From the NCBI GenBank assembly GCA_947175535.1, contig CAMWNF010000007.1, positions 1 to 46,897 on the forward strand: a DNA stretch of 46,897 nucleotides, read 5' to 3'. The stretch is from an uncultured Bacteroidales bacterium. GTDB taxonomy: Bacteria > Bacteroidota > Bacteroidia > Bacteroidales > Muribaculaceae. Shown piece by piece: positions 7,825-15,179 of this stretch (within the stretch, counting starts at the first letter, position 1; every line of letters begins with the position of its first letter). Under the pieces are notes generated by a model that did no database searches, was not told where the DNA came from, and worked only from the letters and a program-made list of their open reading frames with translations. The translations under genes and the position numbers were made by a program.

Positions 7825-7848
7825 TGTAAAAGTACAAATAGTTTTACA
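7825..7848. promoter_or_regulatory. Dyad TGTAAAA-N10-TTTTACA in the ino1 leader
   Basis: Arms tgtaaaa 7825-7831 and ttttaca 7842-7848. The gap 7732-7990 otherwise holds a weak minus-strand -7-like TATCTTTA (7871-7878) and a small hairpin acgct/agcgt at 7811-7825 followed on the minus strand by a few Ts. The dyad could be a regulator site; no function is shown by sequence alone. Confidence 0.3.
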
Positions 7849-7990
7849 ACTGCAAAAAAGAATATAGTATAAAGATAGTGAATAGTTGTAAAAATATTCT
7901 AAAATTGAGTCAAATAAGTTAAATATGCGAAATTTGTGCTCATTTACGCCAATGTGAGGTTAACGGGTGTTAATGGTGTAGAGCGTCTAT

Positions 7991-8935
7991 TTAGTACTTA
8001 TCTTCGTTGAGTGCTTTGGTGAAACGTCGGCATATGGATTCATGTCGTAGCACCATATAAATCAGTAGGGCGTTAAGCACTATAAGTTCGAATGCAAAGT
8101 ATAGCCATGGCATCTGAAGAAACAATGAAACAAACAAGGCTATGCATCGCCAGTTGAAAGACAGTATATTGGTGTATTTCATCAACGGCAATGATGCGGC
8201 ACGGAAGTCTTCGCGGAAAGACTGCGGAATAACCCCGTCAGGGAAACGGCGGTTCAGAGCGGCACGCAGTTTCTGCATGGCGGGAGCTGTAGCTTCCTGT
8301 TGCACGGTGTAATTGGTATAGACAGTCAAGGTGAGTTTCTTCCAGAAATCTTTTGACCATGAAAGCTGTGCCAGACGCTTTTTTAGTTCCGAAGCGGTTT
8401 CAAGTTCACTGCCCGCCTCACCTTTAAGGAAATAGAGATGGAACTGGCGGTAGTAGTCAGCCATAGCCGCCTGTTTGGCGTGGCAGATGCCTGCAGCTAC
8501 GGCAATCGTCCATATCGCCCAATGGTGGGCGCTGAAGAATTGAGATGTCATGTTCTCACGGAGACAGATAGCAATGTAGATGGCAGCGAACCAAAAGTCA
8601 CCGCTGAGACCGTCGAGTATTCGCCCGAGCCGTGAGTATTGTTTTGTCATTCTTGCAAGCTGTCCGTCGGCACTGTCGAAGGAGTTTGCCCAGATAAGCA
8701 GAAGCATACCGATGACGTTAATCCACATCTGAGGGAAGTAAAAGGCGATGCCTGCTCCGATACCAATGAAAATAGATGCAATGGTGATGGCGTTGGGCGT
8801 CACGCCGAGACGCTTGGCAAGACATGCCCATGCATAGCCTATGGGACGATAGAACACAAGGTCTATGCCTTCTTCGGTGTCAAGAGATTTCAATGATTCG
8901 AGATATGCTCTTTTCGTATTGCTTTTATTTGACAT
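7991..8935 (-). CDS. CDP-alcohol phosphatidyltransferase (probable inositol phospholipid synthase)
   Basis: Start chosen at ATG 8933-8935 (MSNKSNTKRAYLESLKSLD), 8 bp after the upstream acyltransferase gene; longer extensions overlap that gene. 314 residues. The metal-binding signature lies at about 86-111 in DSADGQLARM and ILDGLSGD. The first four residues (D, D-G, A-R, then G) match Dx2DGx2ARx8Gx3D. The last aspartate, expected at +4 from the third, is glycine here, with an aspartate at +5. About six hydrophobic membrane segments follow. The family moves a phosphoalcohol onto CDP-diacylglycerol; the inositol phosphate synthase next door suggests inositol 1-phosphate as acceptor (inference). 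Confidence 0.85.
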   Translation of the reverse strand: MSNKSNTKRAYLESLKSLDTEEGIDLVFYRPIGYAWACLAKRLGVTPNAITIASIFIGIGAGIAFYFPQMWINVIGMLLLIWANSFDSADGQLARMTKQYSRLGRILDGLSGDFWFAAIYIAICLRENMTSQFFSAHHWAIWTIAVAAGICHAKQAAMADYYRQFHLYFLKGEAGSELETASELKKRLAQLSWSKDFWKKLTLTVYTNYTVQQEATAPAMQKLRAALNRRFPDGVIPQSFREDFRAASLPLMKYTNILSFNWRCIALFVSLFLQMPWLYFAFELIVLNALLIYMVLRHESICRRFTKALNEDKY

Positions 8936-8943
8936 CAGAAATT

Positions 8944-9798
8944 TTATTTCAGTTTTGACAGTTCGTAAGTCTTTTTTCTTAAATATTCGCCAAGTTGTTC
9001 GGGCGACGCTGAATGCAGGGCCTGTTCTTCCGGCGATATCGGTTCGCCAACGCTTATATGCAATTCTTTCCCAACTTTCCGGAATACCTCGGCGGGGAGT
9101 CGCAACGAACGTGCTGGCCAACAGACATGACCAAGGAAGTTGCACCACCAGCTGTTACCTCCATGGAAAAAGACGGGGATAACCGGCACTTTGGCGCGAT
9201 GGATAATCTGCAGCACTGATTGTTGCCACTTACGGTCCTGGAGTCCGTGGCGCAGCGTTGTCTTACTCATGGCACCGGCAGGGAAGAAGCCGACAGGTTC
9301 GCCATCTTTCAGTTGGCGGAGAGCCTGGCGGATGCCGTTAACCGATACTGCCCGTTTCGCAGGGTCATCGGAGGCGAGCGGGTCGACTGCGATGAAGTTC
9401 GGGCGCATGGCGCTAATCTGGTTCAGAAACATATTGACCAGAACCTTATAGTCAGGTCTTCTCGAGCCAATCAGATAAATCAGAGCAATGCCGTCGAGCG
9501 CGCCGTACGGATGATTGCTGACTGTGATGAAAGCTCCTTCAGGCAGATTGTCGAGTATCTGTTCGTTGTCAATCCGCAGAGTCATTTTGAATTCATCGAA
9601 CAGCAATCGCCGGGTGAATTCTGGCCCGGGGGTGTCGCAACAGTTGGCATGCGCACGGTTCACCTTGTCGACAGACAGAAAGTGGAGCAGCCAATTGACG
9701 AGCTTTTCGTGACCGTCGAGTTTCGGCACTATGCGGCGGATGTCATCGTAGTTGAGGACATCAGGTCGCACCATATTATTATCGTTGTTGTCGGTCAT
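8944..9798 (-). CDS. PlsC-like (hemolysin-type) lipid acyltransferase
   Basis: 284 residues. The catalytic histidine-aspartate pair is in SNHPYGALDG (H96, D102). The spacing is H-x5-D, the NHPxGxLDG variant of the lysophospholipid acyltransferase HX4D motif. A second block GFFPAGAMSK stands where most members have FPEGTRS. Members move fatty acyl chains from acyl-ACP or acyl-CoA to lipid acceptors; some Bacteroidetes relatives make glycine lipids or ornithine-type lipids. There are few charged membrane features, so peripheral membrane binding is likely. It ends 8 bp before the CDP-alcohol phosphatidyltransferase gene and starts 33 bp after the ATP-grasp gene, consistent with one lipid operon. 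The acceptor is unknown. Confidence 0.8.
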   Translation of the reverse strand: MTDNNDNNMVRPDVLNYDDIRRIVPKLDGHEKLVNWLLHFLSVDKVNRAHANCCDTPGPEFTRRLLFDEFKMTLRIDNEQILDNLPEGAFITVSNHPYGALDGIALIYLIGSRRPDYKVLVNMFLNQISAMRPNFIAVDPLASDDPAKRAVSVNGIRQALRQLKDGEPVGFFPAGAMSKTTLRHGLQDRKWQQSVLQIIHRAKVPVIPVFFHGGNSWWCNFLGHVCWPARSLRLPAEVFRKVGKELHISVGEPISPEEQALHSASPEQLGEYLRKKTYELSKLK

Positions 9799-9831
9799 AT
9801 TAGACTATACATTATTATATATAAGGAGAGG

Positions 9832-10698
9832 TCAGCGATTACCAGCTTTTGTGCGCTCTTTTATCGAGCTCATAATGAATTTGGCGATATTCGTGGCTGC
9901 GTCCTGCCGACATGGGGCGAAACTAGGCCAGTCATCGAAATCGATTATGCGCATTATACCGTCAGGTTCGACCACGCAATCTCCGCCGTAGACGTTGATA
10001 TCGAGTACTTCGGCTGCTGCCGAACAAAGTGCTTTGAGTTTCTGCTCATCGAAACCCGGAGCACTCTGGCGTGAAGCAGCTCGTCGGGATGAAGAAGAAT
10101 TGCTTGCCGAGAGCCAATAAAAGAAGGATGTGCCGGCAATGCCGTAGAATTTTATGAGTTCGCCTTCGAGATGACGATTGATGACAGCACGCTTGATGCC
10201 ACGCAGGAAATATTCCTGGAGAATCTCCTGAGCTTCTTCGGGATGACGGACATAGGTTACATCTTCGTTATGCATCGTGTGAGAGTCGCCGCGTTTTATC
10301 CAGCACCGTGAGATATGTGATTTTGTAAGTCTGTCACGGATGGCTTCGTCTGTACTCACCACGATGCTTTCGGGATAAGGAATATTATTGCCAAGCAAGA
10401 TACGCGCCATGCGTTCGCGGATGCAGTTCTCGATGCCGTATCCGGAGTTTATGACAAGTGCACCCCGGTCTTCGAGTTTCTGCAGAAGCTCAATCGAGCG
10501 GGGTTCGCGGCACATGTTGAAGATGGTATTCTCGCTCACTGCTCCTGAAATGAATTGCTCTTCGCTGTAAACGTTGACTTCGCAGCCGCGTTTTCGCAAC
10601 TGTTCAGCCACAAGGTTGAATATGGCGGAATCATTACCTATGTGGTTTGGAGAGAAGATGCCTGCTCTCATTACACCTGCTATCTTTATGTCTGCCAT
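9832..10698 (-). CDS. ATP-grasp-fold protein
   Basis: 288 residues. The N-terminus (KIAGVMRAGIFSPNHIGNDSAIF) and the conserved end motif IIDFDDWPSFAPCR, with its acidic Mg-binding residues, indicate an ATP-grasp ligase or kinase. The fold includes a likely ATP-binding stretch around 115-160 and CWIKRGDSH. Around residues 196-216 is a Ser/Arg-rich insertion (ASNSSSSRRAASRQS), probably a disordered loop. Eukaryotic inositol 1,3,4-trisphosphate 5/6-kinase has a similar fold and ending, so a link to the nearby inositol genes is possible but unproven. It lies between the sirtuin and acyltransferase genes with gaps of 42 and 33 bp. Substrate unknown. Confidence 0.65.
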   Translation of the reverse strand: MADIKIAGVMRAGIFSPNHIGNDSAIFNLVAEQLRKRGCEVNVYSEEQFISGAVSENTIFNMCREPRSIELLQKLEDRGALVINSGYGIENCIRERMARILLGNNIPYPESIVVSTDEAIRDRLTKSHISRCWIKRGDSHTMHNEDVTYVRHPEEAQEILQEYFLRGIKRAVINRHLEGELIKFYGIAGTSFFYWLSASNSSSSRRAASRQSAPGFDEQKLKALCSAAAEVLDINVYGGDCVVEPDGIMRIIDFDDWPSFAPCRQDAATNIAKFIMSSIKERTKAGNR

Positions 10699-10740
10699 GA
10701 TGCTGTTGTTATGGTTATGAGGAATTGATGGACTCTTATG

Positions 10741-11415
10741 TCAAATCATTTCGGAAAGACGACGTATGCCTTCTGACGCAGTTGCACGGATAACGGTGAC
10801 ACCTTCGGGGACTTCCGCAGGATTCGGGTCTATGTAATAAACGGGGACGCCCCGGCTGACATAGTGGAGAAGCGCGGCAGCAGGATAGACAACGAGACTC
10901 GTGCCGATAATCACAAAGATATCGGCGGAACGCACGATTTCAGTAGCCGGCTCGAAGTTTGGAACAGCTTCCTGAAAGAACACTATATGAGGGCGCACAT
11001 GGTGTCCGTCGATTATAGTGCCGGGAGTGGTGACGCATTCCTGTGGAGGGAGGGTGTAGACCTTGGTGTCGTCATCAATAGCGCGGACTTTCATCAGTTC
11101 GCCATGCAGATGTAGTACATTAGAACTACCGGCGCGTTCGTGAAGGTCATCGACATTCTGAGTTATAATCATGACTTCGAAACGCTTTTCGAGATTGACA
11201 AGCGCGAGATGACCGTCGTTGGGCTTACAATCGATAAGCTGACGGCGGCGGTCACTGTAGAATTTATGGACGAGAGCCGGATTGCGTCTGAAACCATCTG
11301 CGCTACATACCTCCATCACAGGATAGTTCTCCCATAGACCGCCGGCATCTCGGAAAGTCGAGATGCCGCTTTCGGCACTCATGCCTGCGCCGGTTGAAAT
11401 AACAAGTCTTTTCAT
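10741..11415 (-). CDS. cobB: Sir2-family NAD-dependent deacylase (sirtuin)
   Basis: 224 residues. NAD-binding motif GAGMSAESGISTFRD (residues 9-23), TQNVDDLHERAG (85-96) and the catalytic histidine 104 in HLHGEL are all present. Tyr53 and Arg56 (FYSDRRRQL) match the residues that favour succinyl or malonyl lysines in CobB/SIRT5-type enzymes. The usual four zinc-binding cysteines are missing: the stretch from KVRAIDDDTK to RPHIVFF has just one cysteine. So it is probably a zinc-free sirtuin. It overlaps the ftsZ stop by 4 bp (ATGA), so the genes are translationally coupled and it may act on cell-division or metabolic proteins (inference). Confidence 0.9.
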   Translation of the reverse strand: MKRLVISTGAGMSAESGISTFRDAGGLWENYPVMEVCSADGFRRNPALVHKFYSDRRRQLIDCKPNDGHLALVNLEKRFEVMIITQNVDDLHERAGSSNVLHLHGELMKVRAIDDDTKVYTLPPQECVTTPGTIIDGHHVRPHIVFFQEAVPNFEPATEIVRSADIFVIIGTSLVVYPAAALLHYVSRGVPVYYIDPNPAEVPEGVTVIRATASEGIRRLSEMI

Positions 11416-12779
11416 GCGAAGTCGTCGTCAGAGAATTCGATTTCTATTGTACCGCTCTGAGGAGCCGGCGGAATGTTAATTTCCGTTTTTTTAGCTGTTT
11501 CTTGTGCCGGACGAGCTGCAGTAGTTCCTGCAGTAGCTTTCTTCTTTCGATTGAACGCAGGGGTTTTCTCGAACGCTTCGATGGCTTCGTCGTTGTCAAG
11601 TTGGTCGGGGGAAAGAATAATATAATTCATGACATCGCGACGGCGCTGCATTTCGTCGACTTTTTCGTCGCCGTAGAACTCACGCATCAAGTCGCTGGAG
11701 TTGGTGCTTTCTACTTCTCCTTCACCTTCCTTGATGATATTTCCTGAAATTTTCAGGGTATCGCCGGTTTTCTTACCCTCGCGAACTGTGGCATCGAAGC
11801 CGGCGGCAAGAATAGTGAACTTGACTTTGTCTCCGAGTGTATCATCATAAGTCACACCCCATATGACGTCAACACCTTTGTCGATTTTTGCAACGAAATC
11901 GTTGATTTGCTGAACTTCCTGAGCTTTGAACGGGACTTGGGATTTGCGGGAATAGCAGAGGTTGAAAAGCAATCGTTTGCTTGAGAAAACGTCGGTGTCT
12001 TTAATAAGCGGAGAGTGGAGTGCGTCTTCTATCGCCGCAGTGACGCGATTTTCACCTTCGCCATATCCGATTGATATCAAAGCGGTGCCACCATCACGAA
12101 GAGTGGTGTCAACGTCATTCATGTCAAGGTTGATATAACCGGGATTCGTTACAATCTCTGAAATACTTTGAGCCGCAATTGAAAGGGTGTCGTCAGCTTT
12201 TGCGAATGCAGAATCGAAAGCAAGGTCAGGATATATGTCTGAAAGACGGTCGTTGTTTATCAGGAGAAGGGCATCGACATAGCGTTTTAGTTCGTTAGCT
12301 CCAAGAAATGCCTTTTCAATCTTTTTTTCGCCTTCAAAAAAGAATGGAATGGTGACGATGCCGATAGTGAGCAGACCGCGTTCACGAGCGATGCGCGCCA
12401 CAACGGGGGCAGCGCCGGTGCCTGTACCGCCACCCATGCCAGCCGTGATAAAGACCATGTCGGTTTCCGGAGTGAAGAGTTCGGAAATTTCAGCGGCACT
12501 CTCTTCTGCCGCTTCGCGTGCTTTGTCGGGTTTATTACCTGCTCCTCGTCCTTTTGTCGTTGTCGGACCGATAAGAAGTTTTTTCGGCACGGGAGAAGTC
12601 TTGAGCGCCATGTCGTCAGTGTTGACAACAACGAAAGATACACCGTGGATTTTAGCCTCGGAGTACATGTGATTGACGGCATTGTTACCGCCGCCTCCCA
12701 CACCAAGCACCATTATGCGGTCGGGTGCGTCGACAGTCTCTTTGTATTTGTCGAGATATTGGTTGTCTGATTCGCTCAT
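11412..12779 (-). CDS. ftsZ: Cell division protein FtsZ
   Basis: 455 residues, tubulin-like GTPase that polymerises at mid-cell. The GTP-binding loop GGGTGTG is at 116-122. The conserved NxD-type segment and T7-loop region follow, and a longer C-terminus runs from about 340. A peptide resembling the canonical FtsZ tail, EKTPAFNRKK, occurs about 41 residues before the end. After it come Ala/Thr/Pro-rich linker residues and a very acidic end, EIEFSDDDFA. The true C-terminal tether peptide may therefore lie inside the linker. The start is 33 bp from the ftsA stop; the stop overlaps the sirtuin start. Confidence 0.97.
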   Translation of the reverse strand: MSESDNQYLDKYKETVDAPDRIMVLGVGGGGNNAVNHMYSEAKIHGVSFVVVNTDDMALKTSPVPKKLLIGPTTTKGRGAGNKPDKAREAAEESAAEISELFTPETDMVFITAGMGGGTGTGAAPVVARIARERGLLTIGIVTIPFFFEGEKKIEKAFLGANELKRYVDALLLINNDRLSDIYPDLAFDSAFAKADDTLSIAAQSISEIVTNPGYINLDMNDVDTTLRDGGTALISIGYGEGENRVTAAIEDALHSPLIKDTDVFSSKRLLFNLCYSRKSQVPFKAQEVQQINDFVAKIDKGVDVIWGVTYDDTLGDKVKFTILAAGFDATVREGKKTGDTLKISGNIIKEGEGEVESTNSSDLMREFYGDEKVDEMQRRRDVMNYIILSPDQLDNDEAIEAFEKTPAFNRKKKATAGTTAARPAQETAKKTEINIPPAPQSGTIEIEFSDDDFA

Positions 12780-12812
12780 TATAGTAAGGAAAGTAGGTTT
12801 TCGAAATAAAAA

Positions 12813-14252
12813 TTAATTGACAGTCTCGTCTATGTCGTCATCTTCATGGGAGTCGTTCCAGAAACGAGCCATGCGGTCGATAAGATTTTTTATTGTGCTT
12901 TTTGTGTTTTCTCCCGTGTTACCTTCGTCGTCAAAATCTTCGTCGTCAAAATCGCGGGACTTTTTGTTTTTCACCCTGATAGTATTTGTTCTTGCCGGAG
13001 CATCATCGTCTTCGTCATCTTCGAGAAGGGATTCGTCATCAATCGGCGGACGGCGGATGTATCCTTGGTCTTGCAGAGGCGAGACAGCGGGCTTTTCCTG
13101 CTCGATTTGTTGCTCGATGACCTCAACAGGACGCGGAGTGAGACAGTCGATGTCGAATTTCTCGGTAGCGTTCTTGGCAATGGCGAGGATGTCAATATTA
13201 CCGTTGCGGTCGAGGTTATTCCCCTTAAACTGCAGAGAGCTGTCGATAGCCGCTACGCGAACCGGCATTTTTGTCTGTGATTCGACAAGGCGGTCAAAGT
13301 TAACGAGACGCGAGCCGCCCCCGGTCAGAATGATGCCGCCTTTCAGGGTCTGCGGTTTGAAACCGGCAAGCTCAATCTGATGCATGATGTTAGCGATAAT
13401 TTCGCCGGCACGTGCGGAGATGTAATTGTTGATTTCAATATCAGTCGCCAGTTTTTCATCGCCGGGCAAAGATACTCCAGACCTCATTTTGGCTGCGTCG
13501 GCACTTTCTTCGGTCATGCTGAGACCAATCATCAGGTCACGGGTTATGTTACGCGAACCGATTGGCAATGTAATAATCTGCTGTAGAACCTGGTCTTTAT
13601 AGATGGTCACGGTCGTTGTCTCGGAACCAAAATCGACGAGAGCGCAACCGACCTGTTTTTCGGACGACGTCAGAACGAGGTCGGCAAGAGCAGTCGGTCG
13701 TATGATAAAATGGATGTTGCGACCGTCAATCTTCAGCCTTTTAAGGTTGTCGACGATTGACGGGGAAATTACGATTGCTGTGAATACGGCGCGCACGCTT
13801 TTGCCGACAGTACCGACCACTTTTTTGACTTCGGAATTGTCGATATAAAATGCATAAGGCAGCATGGCGAGATTGGTCTTATCTGTGACCAGACCGAAAG
13901 ACGCATCGCTTTCAAGACGTTTGATAGTCTCTGACGTTATGTCTGTAGGCACAGGGAATGAGCGTTGTGCCTGCGCCCTTGCCGTAGAAAGCGATCTGCC
14001 GCCTACAGAAATGAATATGTCGGAAACTTTGCGAGGGGCGATGCGGGGATTGTTTTCAATCTTTCGGATAATGTCGTTGACATGAGCCGAAACTTCCTGA
14101 ACGTTCTGGATTTTACCGTAACGAGTGCAGTCATCGAGCCGAGCCTCTTCGATTGCGACAACGTTTATGTCGCCGAGTTCGCCTACGGATGCGGCAATCC
14201 CTTTGACTTTCGAGCTACCAATTTCTATGGCTATTATATATCTTGTGTCCAT
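12813..14252 (-). CDS. ftsA: Cell division protein FtsA
   Basis: 479 residues, actin-like ATPase that links FtsZ to the membrane and recruits later divisome proteins. The start is clear: MDTRYIIAIEIGSSKVKG contains the phosphate-1 loop, later ALVDFGSETTTV the phosphate-2 loop, and ILTGGGSRL the adenosine motif. It is longer than E. coli FtsA (about 420) because of a C-terminal extension (from about 375) rich in acidic residues, including DDESLLEDDEDDDAP and RDFDDEDFDDEGN. This precedes a terminal amphipathic helix with MARFWND. Acidic extensions here are seen in other Bacteroidetes. It lies 36 bp downstream of ftsQ. Confidence 0.96.
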   Translation of the reverse strand: MDTRYIIAIEIGSSKVKGIAASVGELGDINVVAIEEARLDDCTRYGKIQNVQEVSAHVNDIIRKIENNPRIAPRKVSDIFISVGGRSLSTARAQAQRSFPVPTDITSETIKRLESDASFGLVTDKTNLAMLPYAFYIDNSEVKKVVGTVGKSVRAVFTAIVISPSIVDNLKRLKIDGRNIHFIIRPTALADLVLTSSEKQVGCALVDFGSETTTVTIYKDQVLQQIITLPIGSRNITRDLMIGLSMTEESADAAKMRSGVSLPGDEKLATDIEINNYISARAGEIIANIMHQIELAGFKPQTLKGGIILTGGGSRLVNFDRLVESQTKMPVRVAAIDSSLQFKGNNLDRNGNIDILAIAKNATEKFDIDCLTPRPVEVIEQQIEQEKPAVSPLQDQGYIRRPPIDDESLLEDDEDDDAPARTNTIRVKNKKSRDFDDEDFDDEGNTGENTKSTIKNLIDRMARFWNDSHEDDDIDETVN

Positions 14253-14288
14253 GCCGGATATGATTTTAAGGATTTATCGGTATGAAGT

Positions 14289-15161
14289 TTAATTTTTTGA
14301 TTTATGTGTCGTGGTGTCATCTTCGATAAAGCCTGCATCATCTGATGTCATTGTGGAAATATCGTCGATGAAGTCGAATTCTGAGTCTTGTGTCGCAAGG
14401 GAGAGAGTGCCCAACGACTTGTCGCGTCTTGAAGCTACAACCTGACGCGCCCATTTCACGGAAATTGTGTCATAAGTGTTCCATCCTTTCACGGGCATTG
14501 CTTCGGTGTAGAAAGTCTTCAGTCTGGCGAATTTATCGGCGACGTTTGCCGTGTCGCCGAAGTTTATCACCTGACCGCGGATAACTGGCACTAAGATTAT
14601 ATCTCCTTTTTTAGAGAGAGTGACCGTGGAGACCAATGCGTTTATCGTCGGGTCGGCGGCAATATGCGAAAGCATCGGCAGTAGAGCTTCAGGCTTGACT
14701 GTGGACGCGTCGAAATTTCCGACCACGACCGGAACGTCGACATGATAACGGGCGTTTGCCATTACGCGTTTGCCCGAGGCATTTATGTAGTATGAATGAC
14801 CGGTCGGGTCAAAAACACGTGCTACCGGGACCATCGGACTTACACTTATGTGGAGCGAACCGTCACAAAGTGACATTACGTTGGCGTTTTCGACGACAGG
14901 CATTGACAGGATGGTTTGTTCGAGAGCATTGAGGTCGATATTCTCCCGTGAGGATGTACGGATAAGATTATATAAATCGCCGCATTCCTGTGCGACATCG
15001 GAGTCGGATACGAAACCGCTGCCGATTGAATCGGCTACGGCTATGCTCAGACCGTTATATCTGTCCGCACGCTCGGCCGCTCCCGTCATGGCGAGGGCAA
15101 ATACGAGATAGACTGCGAGAACAGCTGTCAGGGCAATTTTTATGATTGTATCTTTCTCCAT
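14289..15161 (-). CDS. ftsQ: Cell division protein FtsQ
   Basis: 290 residues. A short cytoplasmic start (MEKDTI) precedes one membrane helix (about 7-27, KIALTAVLAVYLVFALA). A POTRA domain (about 40-115) holds the motif NALEQTILSMPVVENANV with a V..A.V ending. The beta domain has ARVFDPTGHSYYINASG. FtsQ interacts with FtsB and FtsL and so controls activation of septal peptidoglycan synthesis. It lies 18 bp after murC and 36 bp before ftsA. The C-terminus ends with acidic and Lys residues (about 30) beyond the beta domain, of unknown use. Confidence 0.93.
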   Translation of the reverse strand: MEKDTIIKIALTAVLAVYLVFALAMTGAAERADRYNGLSIAVADSIGSGFVSDSDVAQECGDLYNLIRTSSRENIDLNALEQTILSMPVVENANVMSLCDGSLHISVSPMVPVARVFDPTGHSYYINASGKRVMANARYHVDVPVVVGNFDASTVKPEALLPMLSHIAADPTINALVSTVTLSKKGDIILVPVIRGQVINFGDTANVADKFARLKTFYTEAMPVKGWNTYDTISVKWARQVVASRRDKSLGTLSLATQDSEFDFIDDISTMTSDDAGFIEDDTTTHKSKN

Positions 15162-15179
15162 TTCTATTGATAATCAATA

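Noticed and set aside
8936-9148. Longer start of the CDP-alcohol phosphatidyltransferase
   Set aside because: The extra 71 residues overlap the acyltransferase in another frame and do not resemble the family.
9220-10074. 284-aa rightward ORF opposite the acyltransferase and ATP-grasp genes
   Set aside because: Its sequence is the antisense of two well-supported genes and has no motif or start context.
12817-13380. 187-aa rightward ORF opposite ftsA
   Set aside because: It is a Ser-rich shadow caused by the acidic codons of the ftsA C-terminal extension.
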